A stretch of 64,000 nt of DNA from Arthonia radiata (GCA_002989075.1 PSQN01000016.1:3425741-3489740); one strand, 5' to 3'. Numbered from the stretch's first letter, positions 9,979 to 21,920 are shown. Numbers and translations: made by a program. Notes: generated by a model from the letters alone, not told the origin.

Positions 9979-11162
9979 ATGACGAGTTTATCGTCCGCAT
10001 TAAATGTGCTATTGAGTGCACACAACTCCGGATCCGTCGACCAAAGACCGTTTTCTGTTGAGCATGTCAACGACTTTCTGAAAGAAGCATACCAGATCGT
10101 ACGCGCGCCCAGACGTATCATAGTTCGTCTTTGACACCGAATTGACATGCATATGCCACAGAACTCCCGCATCGCAGAGCTTCTCAGCTTTCTCCGTTCC
10201 ATCCGTCGCTCCTACCTCTCGACCGCTCCACCTCCACGGCAAAGCCGATTTGCCAATGCGCCGATCAAACATACGCGCAGGTCTTCACGCGACGCGCAAC
10301 AGCATGATGATGTACAGTATCTCACGAATCAACAACGTGACAGCATTGATGCCCAAGCTAAAGCGACATGGCGCGAGATCAACGCGGCAATAACACAACT
10401 GTCGAAGGCAGAGCAGACAAGGCAGGCCACGGAAACAGCGCTGGTGAAGCAGAAGAGGCGAAGGAAAGGGTTTGGAGCACTGGGTCGTTGGGCGGCGGGG
10501 AATGCAGAGCTCGAGAGGACGTCGGAGGAAGAAGAGGAAGACGGACGAGCAGCTGCGATTGCAGGGTGCAGAGAAAGCGTGATATGGTTCCTGCAGAGGG
10601 GACTGGAGGAATGTGGGCGATGCCAGAGTCACATGATGGAGGTGAGGATTGGAAGGGAGGTTGAGAAGGGTAAGAGCGTGTTGGGTGATGTGAAGGGGCC
10701 TGTTGGCAGTTTTGCGGGAGGTGCAGGAGGAAGCATGAATTTTGCGGTCACGGAAGAGCAAAGCGGTGGGGACTCTGGAAAACAACTCAGTATGGATCAG
10801 CAGCAGCTGTTCGCTGAGGAGAACAAGAACATATTGAAGCTGTATGAGGACAGGAGAGCTCAAGTCAGGTGAGTATGGGCCGCTTCAGAGGGGAGATGTT
10901 GGTATGCTAACGTAGATGTAGGGAGACGGAGAAGTCGCTGCTTGAAATCTCGGAACTACAAAGCACGCTCGTAGCGAACCTCGATCAGCAGTCCTCGCAC
11001 ATCGACCAATTAGTGCAGGACTCCTTTCAGGCAGCAGAAGACGTAGGGGAGGGAAATGTTCAGCTCAAGAAAGCTACGCAGCGGAGATCGACGGCTAGAA
11101 TGGTCTTCTACTCAAGTGTCTGCTTGTCGGGCTTCCTGGTACTTTGGGACCTGATCATTTGA
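9979..11162 (+). CDS. UFE1: syntaxin-18 family ER t-SNARE (Ufe1)
   Basis: Three exons (9979-10098, 10162-10868, 10922-11162) join into 355 residues. Introns are 10099-10161 and 10869-10921, both GT..AG. The join EAYQI|NSRIAELLSFLRSIRRSYLS restores the conserved N-terminal syntaxin-18 segment, and the second join restores AQVRETEKSLLEIS. Ufe1 is the ER Qa-SNARE for Golgi-to-ER retrograde fusion. The SNARE helix lies in the last exon (SELQSTLVANLDQQSSHIDQLVQDS), followed by a basic patch and a C-terminal membrane anchor (MVFYSSVCLSGFLVLWDLII) with almost no luminal tail, as expected for a tail-anchored SNARE. The middle is charged coiled-coil. The central glutamine of the SNARE layer is plausible but I did not align it. 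Confidence 0.88.
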
Positions 11163-11500
11163 CATCTGTCCAAGGTATCCAAGCTCGGTCGTGCAGCATG
11201 TGAATGATCAAAAAAATAGGTCAACTGTAGGTCTCGGATAAGTGCAATGCCTCGGTCCAGTCTCTCGATCAGGTAAAGGAGGCCTGTTCCTGGCGCTAGT
11301 TCTGGGGAGATTCTGGAGTTGAAATAGACATCTCTTTGTCAATGCATCTCTCATGATTGCCTCCCCACCTCTGACCCTCCCACTCTCACTTTTTCCATTC
11401 TTGGTTGGAGTGCTCCTTTTGGAGTCCAGGGACACGCGCCAGATAAGCCAAGCACGCTAATCTCGCTCACCACACGCCAGTTTGGGCACTAGCCTCCATC
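11163..11500. other. intergenic, promoter of aminotransferase gene
   Basis: This 338-nt spacer has pyrimidine-rich tracts before the next ATG. I see no gene or repeat. Confidence 0.5.
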
Positions 11501-13220
11501 ATGTCTTCTTCAAGTCCCCGGGCGAGACTTCAGCAGGTATTCCCTTTATTCGTTCCGCATTCTTTTCGCGCAACACTTGAGCTGTATTGCACTCGACTGT
11601 GACCCATTACCTCTAGCATCTTTCTGGATACTCGCTCACCGGGATCGCTTCGAAATAGGTCTCCGAACATATCCAAACGATGGAGTCGTCCTTCGCAATA
11701 GATGTATGTTCATTAAATGGGGTCATGCTTAAGGCAACATTGTGCGCTAATACCCAGCAAATTCAGGTCGTGCCAATGGCGCCGACGGATCCTCTCTTTG
11801 GCTTGATGGCCGAGTACCGGCAAGATGACTACCCTCGAAAGGTTGACCTGGGCATTGGCGCTTGTATGGATATCACTTCTTGCCTATATCCTCGGGAGTC
11901 GCAACATTGACAAGCGTATGACAGACCGCGACAACAACGCAAAGCCCGTCATCCTCAGCAGCGTGAAGAAGGCCGACGAACGCCTTCGCAACGATCCTGA
12001 GCTCAACCACGAATACTTGCCCATCGCTGGGCTTCCGGCTTTCACATCAGCCGCGCAACAAGTGATATTGGGAAAAGATTCGCCCGCGATCAGAGAGAAA
12101 CGCGTCGCCTCTGTACAGTCAATATCAGGCACAGGAGCCCTCCGATTAGGGTCGGCATTTCTCGCAAAATTCTACCAGACATCGCAAAAGAAGCCAGTCG
12201 TGCTCTCATCACCAACCTGGGCAAATCAGTAAGTTTGGGCAATTCCCGACAGGTTTGAGATGTTGCTGACACGGGAAAAGCAATCAAGTCTTTGAGAACG
12301 CTGGGCATTCTCTGCAGACGTATCCTTATTTCGACAAGGACACGAAGGGACTAAAGTTTGACGCTATGATTACTTCTCTTACGGATGCGCCTGATGGCTC
12401 AATCGCAGTACTTCACGCATGCGCACATAATCCAACTGGCGTTGACCCCACACGGGAGCAGTGGGACCAGATCATGAAAACCATCAAGAACAAGAAGCAC
12501 TTCCCATTTTTCGACTGCGCGTATCAAGGCTTCGCTTCTGGAGATCTTGACGGAGACGCTTGGGCTATTCGTAAATTTGTGGAGGAGGGCTTCGTAAGTG
12601 GCCAGTGTTAGCCAGTCGCGTGACCCAGTTGCACTGACGCTGATTCTATTTTAGGAGCTTTGCATTGCGCAGAGTTTCGCGAAGAACCTTGGTCTATACG
12701 GAGAGAGGGTCGGCTGCTTTCATTTCGTGACCGGACCTCACTCCGACGCAGAAAACACAGTGGCGAGAGTTGCGTCTCAGCTGGCTATCGTGCAACGAAG
12801 CGAGATCAGCAATCCCCCAGCATATGGCGCGCGGATAGCATCCATCGTGCTGAACGACCCACAGTTGTTCTCTGAGTGGCAGCGCAATTTAGAGGAAATG
12901 AGCGGTCGAATAAAATCGATGCGACAGCAATTGAGATCGAATTTGGAACAGCTAGGCACCCCTGGCACATGGTATGATTCATCTAGACTTTTTGGCGGAA
13001 ATGCCCTTTGTTCATATATCACAGGAACCACATCACAGACCAGATCGGCATGTTCAGCTTCACGGGCTTGACCGAGGAGCAAGTGCTGAAGATTCGAAAA
13101 GACGCGCACGTCTACATGACAAAGAATGGCCGAGCCTCTATTGCTGGACTTAACCAAAACAATGTTGAGTATGTGGCATCTGCCATTGACAAGGCAGTGC
13201 GCCAGACCAGTGGCGGTTAA
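11501..13220 (+). CDS. aspartate aminotransferase
   Basis: Seven exons (11501-11536, 11659-11703, 11767-11863, 11925-12228, 12281-12593, 12655-12971, 13025-13220) give 435 residues with all phases consistent. The enzyme is PLP-dependent and interconverts aspartate and 2-oxoglutarate with oxaloacetate and glutamate. Visible are KVDLGIGAYRDNNAKP near the N-terminus, SGTGALR (cofactor phosphate region), SSPTWANH, HNPTG (about 210-214), the Schiff-base lysine in SFAKNLGLYGERVG (Lys275), and the closing MFSFTGL and GRASIAGLN segments. The first two exons encode MSSSSPRARLQQVSEHIQT, matching the usual N-terminal extension. An internal ATG (11680) could also start translation. I see no clear mitochondrial presequence, so a cytosolic form is the simplest reading. 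Confidence 0.9.
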
Positions 13221-13699
13221 AGTCAGCGACGGCTGAAAAGCCGCATTTACTGACATACATTGAAACTTTGGCATCTGTGATGTTTGAATATTCCACAAGG
13301 TTGTGCAGCATAACTTCTAGGATCTGCGCCGCTTGACGGTCCGATCGAGGGCAACTGACGCATTTACGAGTACGACACCGGGATGATCGGCGAGCATAGA
13401 TAGAGGAATACTATCCACCCCACGCAAACCAACCTCTTCGGGCCTGCTGTTCTTCTTAGTTCTGCCGCAGCTTTTGTCAAATGTGATCAAACATTGCCTA
13501 ATCCGAGATCGGCACCGACACCGCGAACTTACTCAAGTAGCTTCGCCTAGCAAGGCGATTTCGGTTATGATGCGCCGAGACATTGACCCATACATCTCAA
13601 CTACACAGACGCTAACAATGGATACATATAGGTCCTCCTCTCGCTGCTACGCCACCATGCTGTCTCTTTCATACCAAGACGAGTCCGTCAGGCTCAGCT
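13221..13699. other. intergenic
   Basis: This 479-nt spacer upstream of the MFS gene has no convincing frame or repeat. Confidence 0.5.
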
Positions 13700-15849
13700 A
13701 TGACTTTTGTAGACAGTGGGAATGCTCACATACCTACATCGGCCAGCGATACTTTAGACGTACCGCATGATGGCGACCACCCTAATCAACCCAACGAAGC
13801 TAGTCACAGCGAGGCGGCTAATGCTATCAACTCACACTCCTCGGTAGAAAATACAGACTCCTTACTGGGAAATTTCGAGAGACATGAATTTCTAGAAGCA
13901 TCAAGCCACTTGGACAAGAAGCTCGAGACCGCCTCAATCGCAACCGCTCTTGAAGATGATCGCCAGAACGAAGGGTCTCAGCAGGATGATGAGGAGAAGG
14001 CAGACACAGTCTCAAGCCAAGGAGCGATTCACTCGGTGTTCAGCAGAAGGAGGCGGCTTTTCATCGTCTTCATGGCTGCATGCTTAGGTTTCTTCTCTCC
14101 CTTGTCAGCAAGCATCTATTTCCCGGCTCTCAATGCACTCTCTGCAGACCTTCACGTTTCCTCTGGACTCATCAATGTTTCTCTTACAACCTACATGTGA
14201 GTCTTGGCGTCAGTGCCCCTGTACTCAGCGCGCTGTACGCTGAGACTGTGACTCTACAGGATCTTTCAGGGTCTGGCTCCGACATTCATGGGCGACTTGG
14301 CGGACACAGCTGGACGCCGGCCAGCGTATATACTGGGCTTCATCATCTGTGAGTCCATCGAAGCAGAGGCATGGCCTTTTGCTTGGAGATGTCGTGTTGA
14401 CGCTGTGTTCAGACATCGCAGCCTGTATCGGGTTGGCTTTGCAAAACAATTATGCCGCTCTACTTGTACTTCGCTGCTTGCAGTCTTCCGGATCCTCGAG
14501 TACCATCGCTCTTGCATCCGGTGTGGCGAGTGACGTGGCGACAGCGAGCGAGCGTGGAACATACATGGGCTGGGTCAACGGCGGAGCACTAATCGGACCA
14601 GGTGGGCAACTAACCAGTGATGTGGCACTATTCGAGATGCGCGGTATGCTAACTGTACCGACAGCTATCGGCCCAGTGCTCGGTGGCATCCTCGCCCAGT
14701 TTCTCGGATGGAGGAGCATATTTTGGTTCCTCGTCATCCTCGCTGGGGTCGTTATGTTCCCTCTCGTTACTGCCTTTCCTGAGACGGCACGCAATGTAGT
14801 CGGCAACGGCTCAATTCCTCCCCAGTCTTGGAACCGCGATCTTCTCAGCATTATCAACGAGCGCCGCAACCGCGGCAAAACATCAGATCTGCAGCGCACC
14901 GAATCACGCCAGTCCGCAAAGGCAGCACGTGCGGCACTCGCAGCCAAGCGAAAGCTGCGCTTTCCCAACCCGCTCAAGACGCTCAAGATGTGTACAGAGA
15001 AGGATGTCAGTATGCTGCTACTTTACAATAGTTTGGTTTATACAGCCTTCTATTGCATCATAACAAGCATACCCTACCTTTTTGCACAGATCTACCGGTT
15101 TGACGATCTTACGATCGGCCTCTGCTATATTCCTTTCGGAGTAAGAACTCTCACACTCACACTAATTGTTGTAAAGCTGACATGCTGCTTCTAGGTTGGC
15201 GGGTTTCTTGCCCCTATCCTCAACGGTCGCCTTATGGATCTTCAATTCAAGCGCGTTGCGCGCCGCATTGGAATTTCTGTTCAAAAGGGACGCACACTCG
15301 ACGTGCGTGGATTCCCTTTGGAGCAGGCGCGAGTTCCGTTGGCCTTCGTACTCGTCGTGATTGGTAATACCACTCTACTCTGCTATGGCTGGGCTCTTCA
15401 TGTGAACGCGCCTCTAGCCGCACTTCTTGTGTTGTTGTTCATCATGGGCTATGCTTTGACTGGGTGTGAGTGCATCATTGAAACAGGCCAGCATACGGTC
15501 AAACTAACTTATATCGCAGCCTTTAATTGTTGCAGCGTGATGCTCGTCGACTATTATCCACAGTCTCCCTCCATGGCTACAGCGACTAATAATTTGGCGA
15601 GGTGCCTCGTTGGTGCAGGTGGTACCGCGGGTGAGTCCTGAACCACATTTGAGCTCGCAGTAGATCTGAACACTGATCAATCATGAATCGATAGTGATAA
15701 TTCCAATGATCGACGCCATGGGCCGTGGTCCGGCTTTCACATTCATTGCCGGAATCATCTATCTCACCACCCCAATCCTCTGGGTCTTACTTCGTTGGGG
15801 GCCGGAGTGGCGGGAACAACGCATGCAGCGCCTTGATGCGGAGAAGTAG
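13700..15849 (+). CDS. MFS drug:H+ antiporter, DHA1-type (QDR/AQR-like)
   Basis: Seven exons (13700-14196, 14260-14348, 14413-14601, 14665-15140, 15195-15465, 15520-15630, 15695-15849) give 595 residues. Every intron is 54-64 nt, GT..AG and phase-consistent. The protein has a hydrophilic acidic N-terminus of about 115 residues and then 12 predicted membrane segments. After segment 2 lies the motif-A-like [13 protein letters not shown], and further on [23 protein letters not shown] (motif C-like, antiporter type). A basic cytoplasmic loop ([19 protein letters not shown]) separates the two halves. The closest named groups are fungal DHA1 exporters of the QDR/AQR/DTR class, which expel weak acids, polyamines or drugs across the plasma membrane. 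The substrate cannot be told from sequence, and no biosynthetic genes lie nearby. Confidence 0.85.
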
Positions 15850-16438
15850 CAGCAGTAAGGCTGTCCTGCTAGCCATGAGTAATTGTGCTATTCGAATCGA
15901 TGTTCTAATCGACAAGGGATTCTATCAATTGACCACAACGAATTTCTGTTTAAGCCCACTCGAATCAGCAATTAAAGCTAGGCGACCGCCACCCTTATGA
16001 CACGTCTGAGTCGAACGTGAGCTCTTTGTAGCCATTTGCGTTGCAAGAAATGCCAATTGCGAGTGATGTGATGGCTGTCAAACCAGCACCAACCTGGAAC
16101 GGTGACCATGCGGCGATCGTCTGTTGAGCCTTATTCTGCAGCAGATTGCCTTGCTGATAGCTAGCATGCGATAATACGAAAGCACTATGATTGCGTGCGT
16201 GGCCGAAATGGAGAAGACTCAGGCGACTTCCGAGCATAAGTGGAGCCTCGCTTCTCCATAAGTTGCCTATACAGTCTTTTTGTTTGTTTGCAGGATCAGC
16301 TCTTGGCACACATATTTTTCACCGAAAAAGCTTTAACGTTTGTTGTCTCTCCTGAATGGGTCCACCAGCACCTCATAAAGGACATTTCTTCATTGATATG
16401 CATATTTTCGTTTTCTGATGCCTAGCTCTGGTGCCATA
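15850..16438. other. intergenic
   Basis: These 0.59 kb hold short frames on both strands, none protein-like. An alternative first exon of the next gene could lie here. Confidence 0.4.
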
Positions 16439-17589
16439 ATGGCACCCAAGCGCTGTTTCTTCGATCTCCCTCCGAACTGCGAGACGTGATCTATGTCCAT
16501 CAGCTCGAATTCTTCGATGAAGTTGACCGCTACGACGATTTCTCTAACAACAACGTTGTGCCCCCTCTTCTCCATGCGAGCAGAAGAGTATTTGAAGAGG
16601 CTTTGTCGCTCTACTATACGATTTGTGGGGTTGGAGTCGGTTCGGTTCCCGCCACTACGGAGTGCACATTGATCTACATCAAACAGCTCAATAACATCGC
16701 GCCTCCGGGCGGCGAGCGGCGTCAACTGCTTCTAGAGCAGCAGCTTCCAATTAATCTTGATTGCGACTTCATCACACCATCTACCGACGACCCTAACGTC
16801 TTCTTTCTTCCCGGTTTCTATTTCGACAGAGACATTGCTACTCACCAGCTTAATATTCAGGGCGCCGGAATTGTTCCCGCTCGATTGCTAGAAGTGATAA
16901 AGCATGCGCAAACGGTTGTGCACACTCATCTCGACGCCAGTGGCATCGGAAGCAAGTCTTTGCAAGATTTTGTGAACAGACAGATATCGAAGACCATCAA
17001 AGCCGATGAGGAATTTCATTTTGAGTAAGAAATGGATGCTCTCCTTACATTCCTGGTTTCCCTGAGACTTGCGTACATCTGATACATCCACGTTAGGACA
17101 CCTACAGATGAAGGCTGGCTAGCTGTCATAGCTGTTATTAGTCTGAAAGTTAAGATGCATCCGATCAGTCAGCCACGCCTGCTGCACTTCACTACAAAGT
17201 ACGAAGCTTCGAAGCCATTGGGAGGTGATTGGTACGCCGCTATCAATGTACAGCCGTGGCTCACACGATATCTCGCACATCGCGAGCCATGGGGACGTGC
17301 CGAACTCGCTGAAGATGTTGACAAATGCTGCGGCTCATGTGCAGACGTGATCAGTGAAAATGGGACCTGGTATCAGGATGATCCGTTGATCAGTGTCGAG
17401 GTGCTCACGCTCCCTGAGAGACCACGACCGTGGCTGCTGATGTCCACGATTGATACGCTCGATTTCCGCCGTCCGACAGATGAAGCAAAGCAGCACTGGC
17501 AGGTAAGTTTCAAGCGTCCAACCCGAGAACACTGGACGTACCCTAAAGACGAAGAAGAGATGCTAGCGCTTGAGATGTCGGAGCTTTGA
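16439..17589 (+). CDS. uncharacterised F-box-like fungal protein; apparent 5' frameshift
   Basis: The downstream frame is clear: it runs from about 16470 to 17024, then a 72-nt intron (17025-17096), then an exon of 17097-17589. The join HFE|TPTDEGWLAV is in phase. The start is the problem. ATG 16439 gives MAPKRCFFDLPP and then stops within a few codons, while the neighbouring frame continues SELRDVIYVHQLEFFDE. Joined, these would make the usual opening of this fungal family (FFDLPPELRDVIY). One base therefore seems to be missing near 16473. The alternative is an upstream exon spliced at the AG near 16425 (giving ALFLRSPSELRDVIY), but I find no convincing first exon. Such proteins start with an F-box-like helix, and their partners are unknown. 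Confidence 0.55.
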
Positions 17590-18055
17590 AGTTGGCACTG
17601 TCCAGGTAGATCGACCGGACTGAGACGCCACCGGCGACGGGTCCAAAACTCGCTGACAATGGATCCTCAATGTTGCCCAAACCATAAAGCATCACCGCTA
17701 CCTCGGCACTGCAAAAGACGTATTTCCTACTGATGTCAGGGTGACAGTGAAAATTCGAATTAGACATAACACCCGCGAGTGTTCCACAGTCTGCGCCAAA
17801 GGCCTGAAATTTGCTTGGCCTCAGTTATGGCGGATCATTTGTCATTGAGATTGAGGCCCAAGCTGTGAATTTCCTTCAAATGACAGCATAAAGCTTATGT
17901 GAGAAGCAGCGTCAAGAAAGCTGAGCTTGAAGATAAGCCGGAGGCATTGAGTGTTCCACACTGAGACGTGGCTAGATGCTGATCATTGCAAGCCCTGGTA
18001 CTCAAAACATTGCTTGCTAATGCGTTGGCCTTCTTTAATATCTCATGTCTCGTAG
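17590..18055. other. intergenic between convergent genes
   Basis: These 466 nt separate two gene 3' ends. I see no coding frame or repeat. Confidence 0.5.
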
Positions 18056-20671
18056 CTATAGTAATAGGTCATCTCCGGCTTGCTGCATGTTAGGACTTGG
18101 AGCGACACTGCCCTGGAACGAGTTCACCAGCATTCCCTGCGAGTTGTCAACCGGAGATGTAAGGTTGTCGTCGGTAACGTGCATTGCCGCCATCCCAGAC
18201 GTCATCAAGGCTGGGCTGCCAGCGAAGTATTGGTCCGCTTGGTCTAGAGCATTCTGATTCGCATGTCCATTGACATGCGTTTGAACCGATGGTAGTGGCA
18301 GAGGCTGGTGATGGCCTGCAATAGCATTGAGGCTAGCAAGCCGACCTTTTTGCAGCGCAGGACTATCCGTTAATCGCTTCGTCCGCGCTGAGCGGAAGAC
18401 CTGGTTCACAGGTTTGAGGTATACTGTTGCCAATGTGCCGACGTTGAGGCACATCTCCTCAAGAGTGACAGGGTCAAGCTTTTCAGACTCAGCTGTGATC
18501 GTGGGCTTTTCACCCATGACGATCTGCTTTGCGAGGGCGGTGTCGTTGTAACTAAGAAGCCGCCAGTAGAAGAAGCCGCGGTCGCGAAGGTCCGGCTGTG
18601 ATGTGAACAGTCAGCTTCTGTGTCTGAAACAGATGCAGGGCCACACTTACGTGATCAGTTTCCGCAGTTGCCCATTGCAAAACCTTGGGAACGATCTCCG
18701 CGCCGGCAGTCGGCCGCAAGATAAATAGCTTCACAGACGCTGCATGAATTGTTAGCAAGGACACAAGTGGCATGACGAAGCAACCATTACCAGTAAGTAG
18801 ACTCAGCTGAACCTCGTACGACTCTTCCTTGAATGAGTATAGGAAGTCATCAAGCAGCACCTCCGAGTTATCGATGCGGTCTGCGTACTGTCCAATGATC
18901 CAGATCATGGCGGCCTTCGCTTCGGGCTCGTCCAGCGAGTCAAGGTGCTCACAAAGGGTGCTGATGATACCCTCATATCGATTGGGGTACTTGCGGAAGA
19001 TGTTGCGAATGACTACGGTTGCTTCCTGAACGATGTAGCTCACACGAGTGGCAACGAGCTCGAGGAGTGTGTTGATGCAGGATTGAGCAGCCGCTTCGAT
19101 CTTAATGGCAAGTTTGCCGATTGCTCGGACTGACTTGCGGACGAAGTGGACGTCGATCTCCGTTGCATACTCCCGCAGCTCCGCGAGAACTTGCTGGATG
19201 TTGTGCTCGTTTGCAAGCATGAAAATCAGTTCGAGTTTGGTGACCTTGACGTATATAGGGTCGTTGTATCTAAAGCCGCTCAGATTAGCCTCATGTAAGC
19301 CGCTCAGATCATCACACTGGTCGCCACATACTTGCAGAAAAACACGCGCACGTCATTACGCAGTACTTCAGGCCGCCGCTGTAAGATGAGTAAGGCGTTG
19401 CGGAGCGTGAGATATTGTATCTCAGGACCCTTGGAAAGGAGCGTGACTAGAGGTGGAGAAAGCTTCATGCACAGATTGTCAATAGATCGAGGATCTGCGA
19501 TGTAGTTGAAGAGGTACATCATCACCCTTCACATTTGGTTAGCCTTTCATTGAACTCTCGTAAAGCGATGCGTACCGTATTGCCGTAAGCACAACCGCAG
19601 CGTTTGTGTGCAGTAGCAGAGACGATATTCTTTCGGCAAGAAATAGTGCTTCGCTCGATTCTTGGGGCACGTAGGATGTGAACGCCTCTAGAATATATGT
19701 CTGACCCCACTCGCTACATGATGATAGGATCTGCGCGATGTTTGAGGCGTTGTTGTAGTCGAGCGACAGTTTGATATTCTCCGATCGGTTCCAAATGTCG
19801 ACAAGCGCTGCTAATGCATTTGAGATTACCGTCGCGTTCTCGTCACGAAGCATCATGTTGAGTCGATCAATGAGGTCAGTACCCTCGATCAATTGCCGGT
19901 CATGATCGTATAGTTTCGCTACACATAGAGCAGCAGTCTTCCTCACGTATGCGTCGTCATCCTTTAGAAGTTTCTTGAGAGGTGACACAGTGCCTTCGAC
20001 AAATTCTCTGACGTGGACATAAGAGATTGTTCGAAGCGCGAGAGCACGTATTAATGGGTTGGTACTGTTCAGATCCTCGAGCAGGTATGGGAGCGCCCTG
20101 ACAGCCTCTTGTGGCTTCGCGCGAGCGTAATTCACTAGATAAAGATAGCACCTGCCACGAACGTTAAATGATGGCCACGAACAAGGTGTGCACCGTGATT
20201 TAACGGACATTTTCTTGATATCCAGGGAGGATATGGACATGTTTTGGATGATGTCGGGCTTGACGGTAATTAGCAACATCGTTCTGGGAGTCCAACGGTA
20301 TGTTCATGCCCTAACACACAAACAATAGTACCATATCATTATTATTCATAGTCTACAAATGTGTCGTTAGCAATTTTGAGGGCTGAGAGCATGCTGCATC
20401 CCGCTGTACGAACCATGTTTGCTACGATCTTCTTCAAGGCGACCTTGAGCGAAGTCAGCTCAACTTAAACATTCCAATTTGCAGCCTCGCAGACTGACTT
20501 TTTTCGCGGAGTAGTTCTTGTCTCGCCGCCCACCCGACTCCAGCTCCGACCGTAGTTCCGCAACCTTACCCTGGGTTTCCTCGTCAGCACTTCTTGATGT
20601 ACTTGTTTCCCGTAAATGAGCTGCCCGTCTCCTACCCTTGCAAAGAGCTTCGCATCTTGGCCGCCGGACAT
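18056..20671 (-). CDS. beta-adaptin, AP-1/AP-2 clathrin adaptor large subunit (earless)
   Basis: Ten exons on the minus strand (20636-20671, 20499-20570, 20414-20443, 20320-20352, 20209-20258, 19576-20151, 19332-19526, 18791-19269, 18651-18739, 18056-18595) total 699 residues. All junctions keep phase and restore family sequence: [51 protein letters not shown]. The protein is the beta large chain of a heterotetrameric adaptor that sorts cargo at the Golgi/endosome (AP-1) or plasma membrane (AP-2). Helical adaptin repeats fill residues 1-590; [18 protein letters not shown] and [15 protein letters not shown] are typical. A short linker ends in GDDLLL with no appendage (ear) domain. Earless beta chains are known in filamentous fungi, so this is probably natural. 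I cannot decide between AP-1 and AP-2. Four of the first five exons are 30-72 nt. Confidence 0.9.
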
Positions 20672-20686
20672 TATGCAACTTCGCTA

Positions 20687-21053
20687 ATGCCTGGTAATGC
20701 CGATCCGCGGTGAGTTCTAAGTGATTTTCCTCAACTTGAAACTGTTATGAGGAGCTGAGAGTGCTGTCAATGAGGCCATCATGGTGCACTAGTGTAACTA
20801 CACTGAGGTTGTCCTGCTCTATGAGGATGACGCCTCCAAGACTTTCAGGTGGATGCAGAAAAAAGGTTCCTCCGTCGGTGAAGTCCAAAAGGTTCACCTC
20901 GAAAGACATGACAAGGCTAAACCCGCTAAAGCCGACGCGCGTTCTCGTCCCTTCAACTCCCTCCACTACAGATTGTCGCGCCAAATCACAGGATTGTCCC
21001 ACGAGATCTCAATTTCATTAGGACATTTACGCGTCGTAACTACTCAAGTCTGA
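20687..21053 (+). pseudogene. possible small gene with in-frame stop, unknown
   Basis: ATG 20687 opens MPGNADP. A possible 52-nt intron (20710-20761, GTGAGT..AG) leads in phase to RAVNEAIMVH, then a TAG at 20790-20792. The same frame then continues without a stop to 21053 with convincing protein sequence: NYTEVVLLYEDDASKTFRW, later VQKVHLERHD and HYRLSRQITGLSHEISIS. The TAG could come from a single C-to-T change (CAG to TAG), making this a nonsense-mutated gene, or the true 5' exon may lie elsewhere. Its proposed ATG is only 15 nt from the divergent beta-adaptin ATG, which argues for caution. I do not recognise the protein. A minus-strand frame (20745-21002) is the competing reading. Confidence 0.3.
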
Positions 21054-21085
21054 GTCCCAGAGCCTCTCTCTTCTGCATCAGGCAA

Positions 21086-21920
21086 ATGGCCTCTGAGGCA
21101 CCTCCCCCGCCGCAATGGGTAAGCAAACTCAATCGCAAGGCATTATTGGCGCGTGTTTGACAGCCATACAGGTGCTCGATCTGGCGTCTGATCCATTGCC
21201 GAAACCCAAGGCCTCCTTGCAAGACCCTCCTGGCTTTACATCCGCCGCATTGCCCTCGAAAGTGCGCAGAGCAGTTCGCATTATTTATACCGTCTGGGGC
21301 TGATCCGTGCAACGCAGAAAGGTGGAAACAAGCAATCGCAACCAGCGGCACGAAAGGCACCGTCGTCCGAAGAGCTAGACACGCTAAAACTCAAGAAAGC
21401 CTGGGAGGTCGCTATAGTAAGCTGCGGACCAACACTCCTAGGACGACATCATGCGCATGAGCTGAGACGGCGACACTTAGGCACCGGCCAAACAACTTCC
21501 TATGTCAGCTATCGGCATGTACATGGCGTACGATTTCAACCTCAAACGGCCCTCGATGTCACGCTGATCGTGATCTAGCGGAAATTCTCTTCAAATCTTC
21601 TCGATATTCATGGTCTTCACACTCTTCCGCGGCCCGCTCACAGCGCTTATGAACACCGGAGCGACATTTTCCCGCTTCGAGATGCCCAATTACCGATCGC
21701 AGCTCGTAATGATCAAACTGGCATACGTGGCAACAAACTTGCTGACATTGGGGCTGGGTATTTATAAGATCAACTCCATGGTACGTATTGAGGGCGTACA
21801 CGGGTACGGAAAGCATGTGCTGAATAAGACTGCTAGGGTTTACTGCCTACTACGAGGTCAGATTGGCTGGCGTGGGAGACGCAGAGAATGCCGCTTGAGA
21901 GCGCGTATCTTGCTACTTGA
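21086..21920 (+). CDS. EMC4: ER membrane protein complex subunit 4
   Basis: Six short exons (21086-21118, 21172-21261, 21318-21416, 21481-21527, 21579-21780, 21837-21920) join into 184 residues, close to the usual EMC4 length. EMC4 is part of the ER membrane complex that inserts tail-anchored and multi-pass proteins. Family landmarks across junctions are DPPGF, LKLKKAWEVAI|APAKQLPMSAIGMYMA|GNSLQIFSI, ALMNTGATFSRFE and the C-terminal GLLPTTRSDWLAWE. Two hydrophobic segments match the membrane helices (SLQIFSIFMVFTLF and KLAYVATNLLTLGLGIYKI). All introns are 51-64 nt. The N-terminal exon is only 33 nt (MASEAPPPPQW), so the gene is hidden from simple open-frame searches. Confidence 0.92.

Noticed and set aside
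13700-15849. MFS pump as part of a secondary-metabolite cluster
   Set aside because: The neighbours are housekeeping genes, with no synthase or tailoring enzymes within reach.
20745-21002. Minus-strand 85-codon frame between beta-adaptin and EMC4
   Set aside because: It is the mirror of the better plus-strand frame (Asp/Glu/Lys codons become Val/Leu/Phe/Ser). I cannot exclude it fully.
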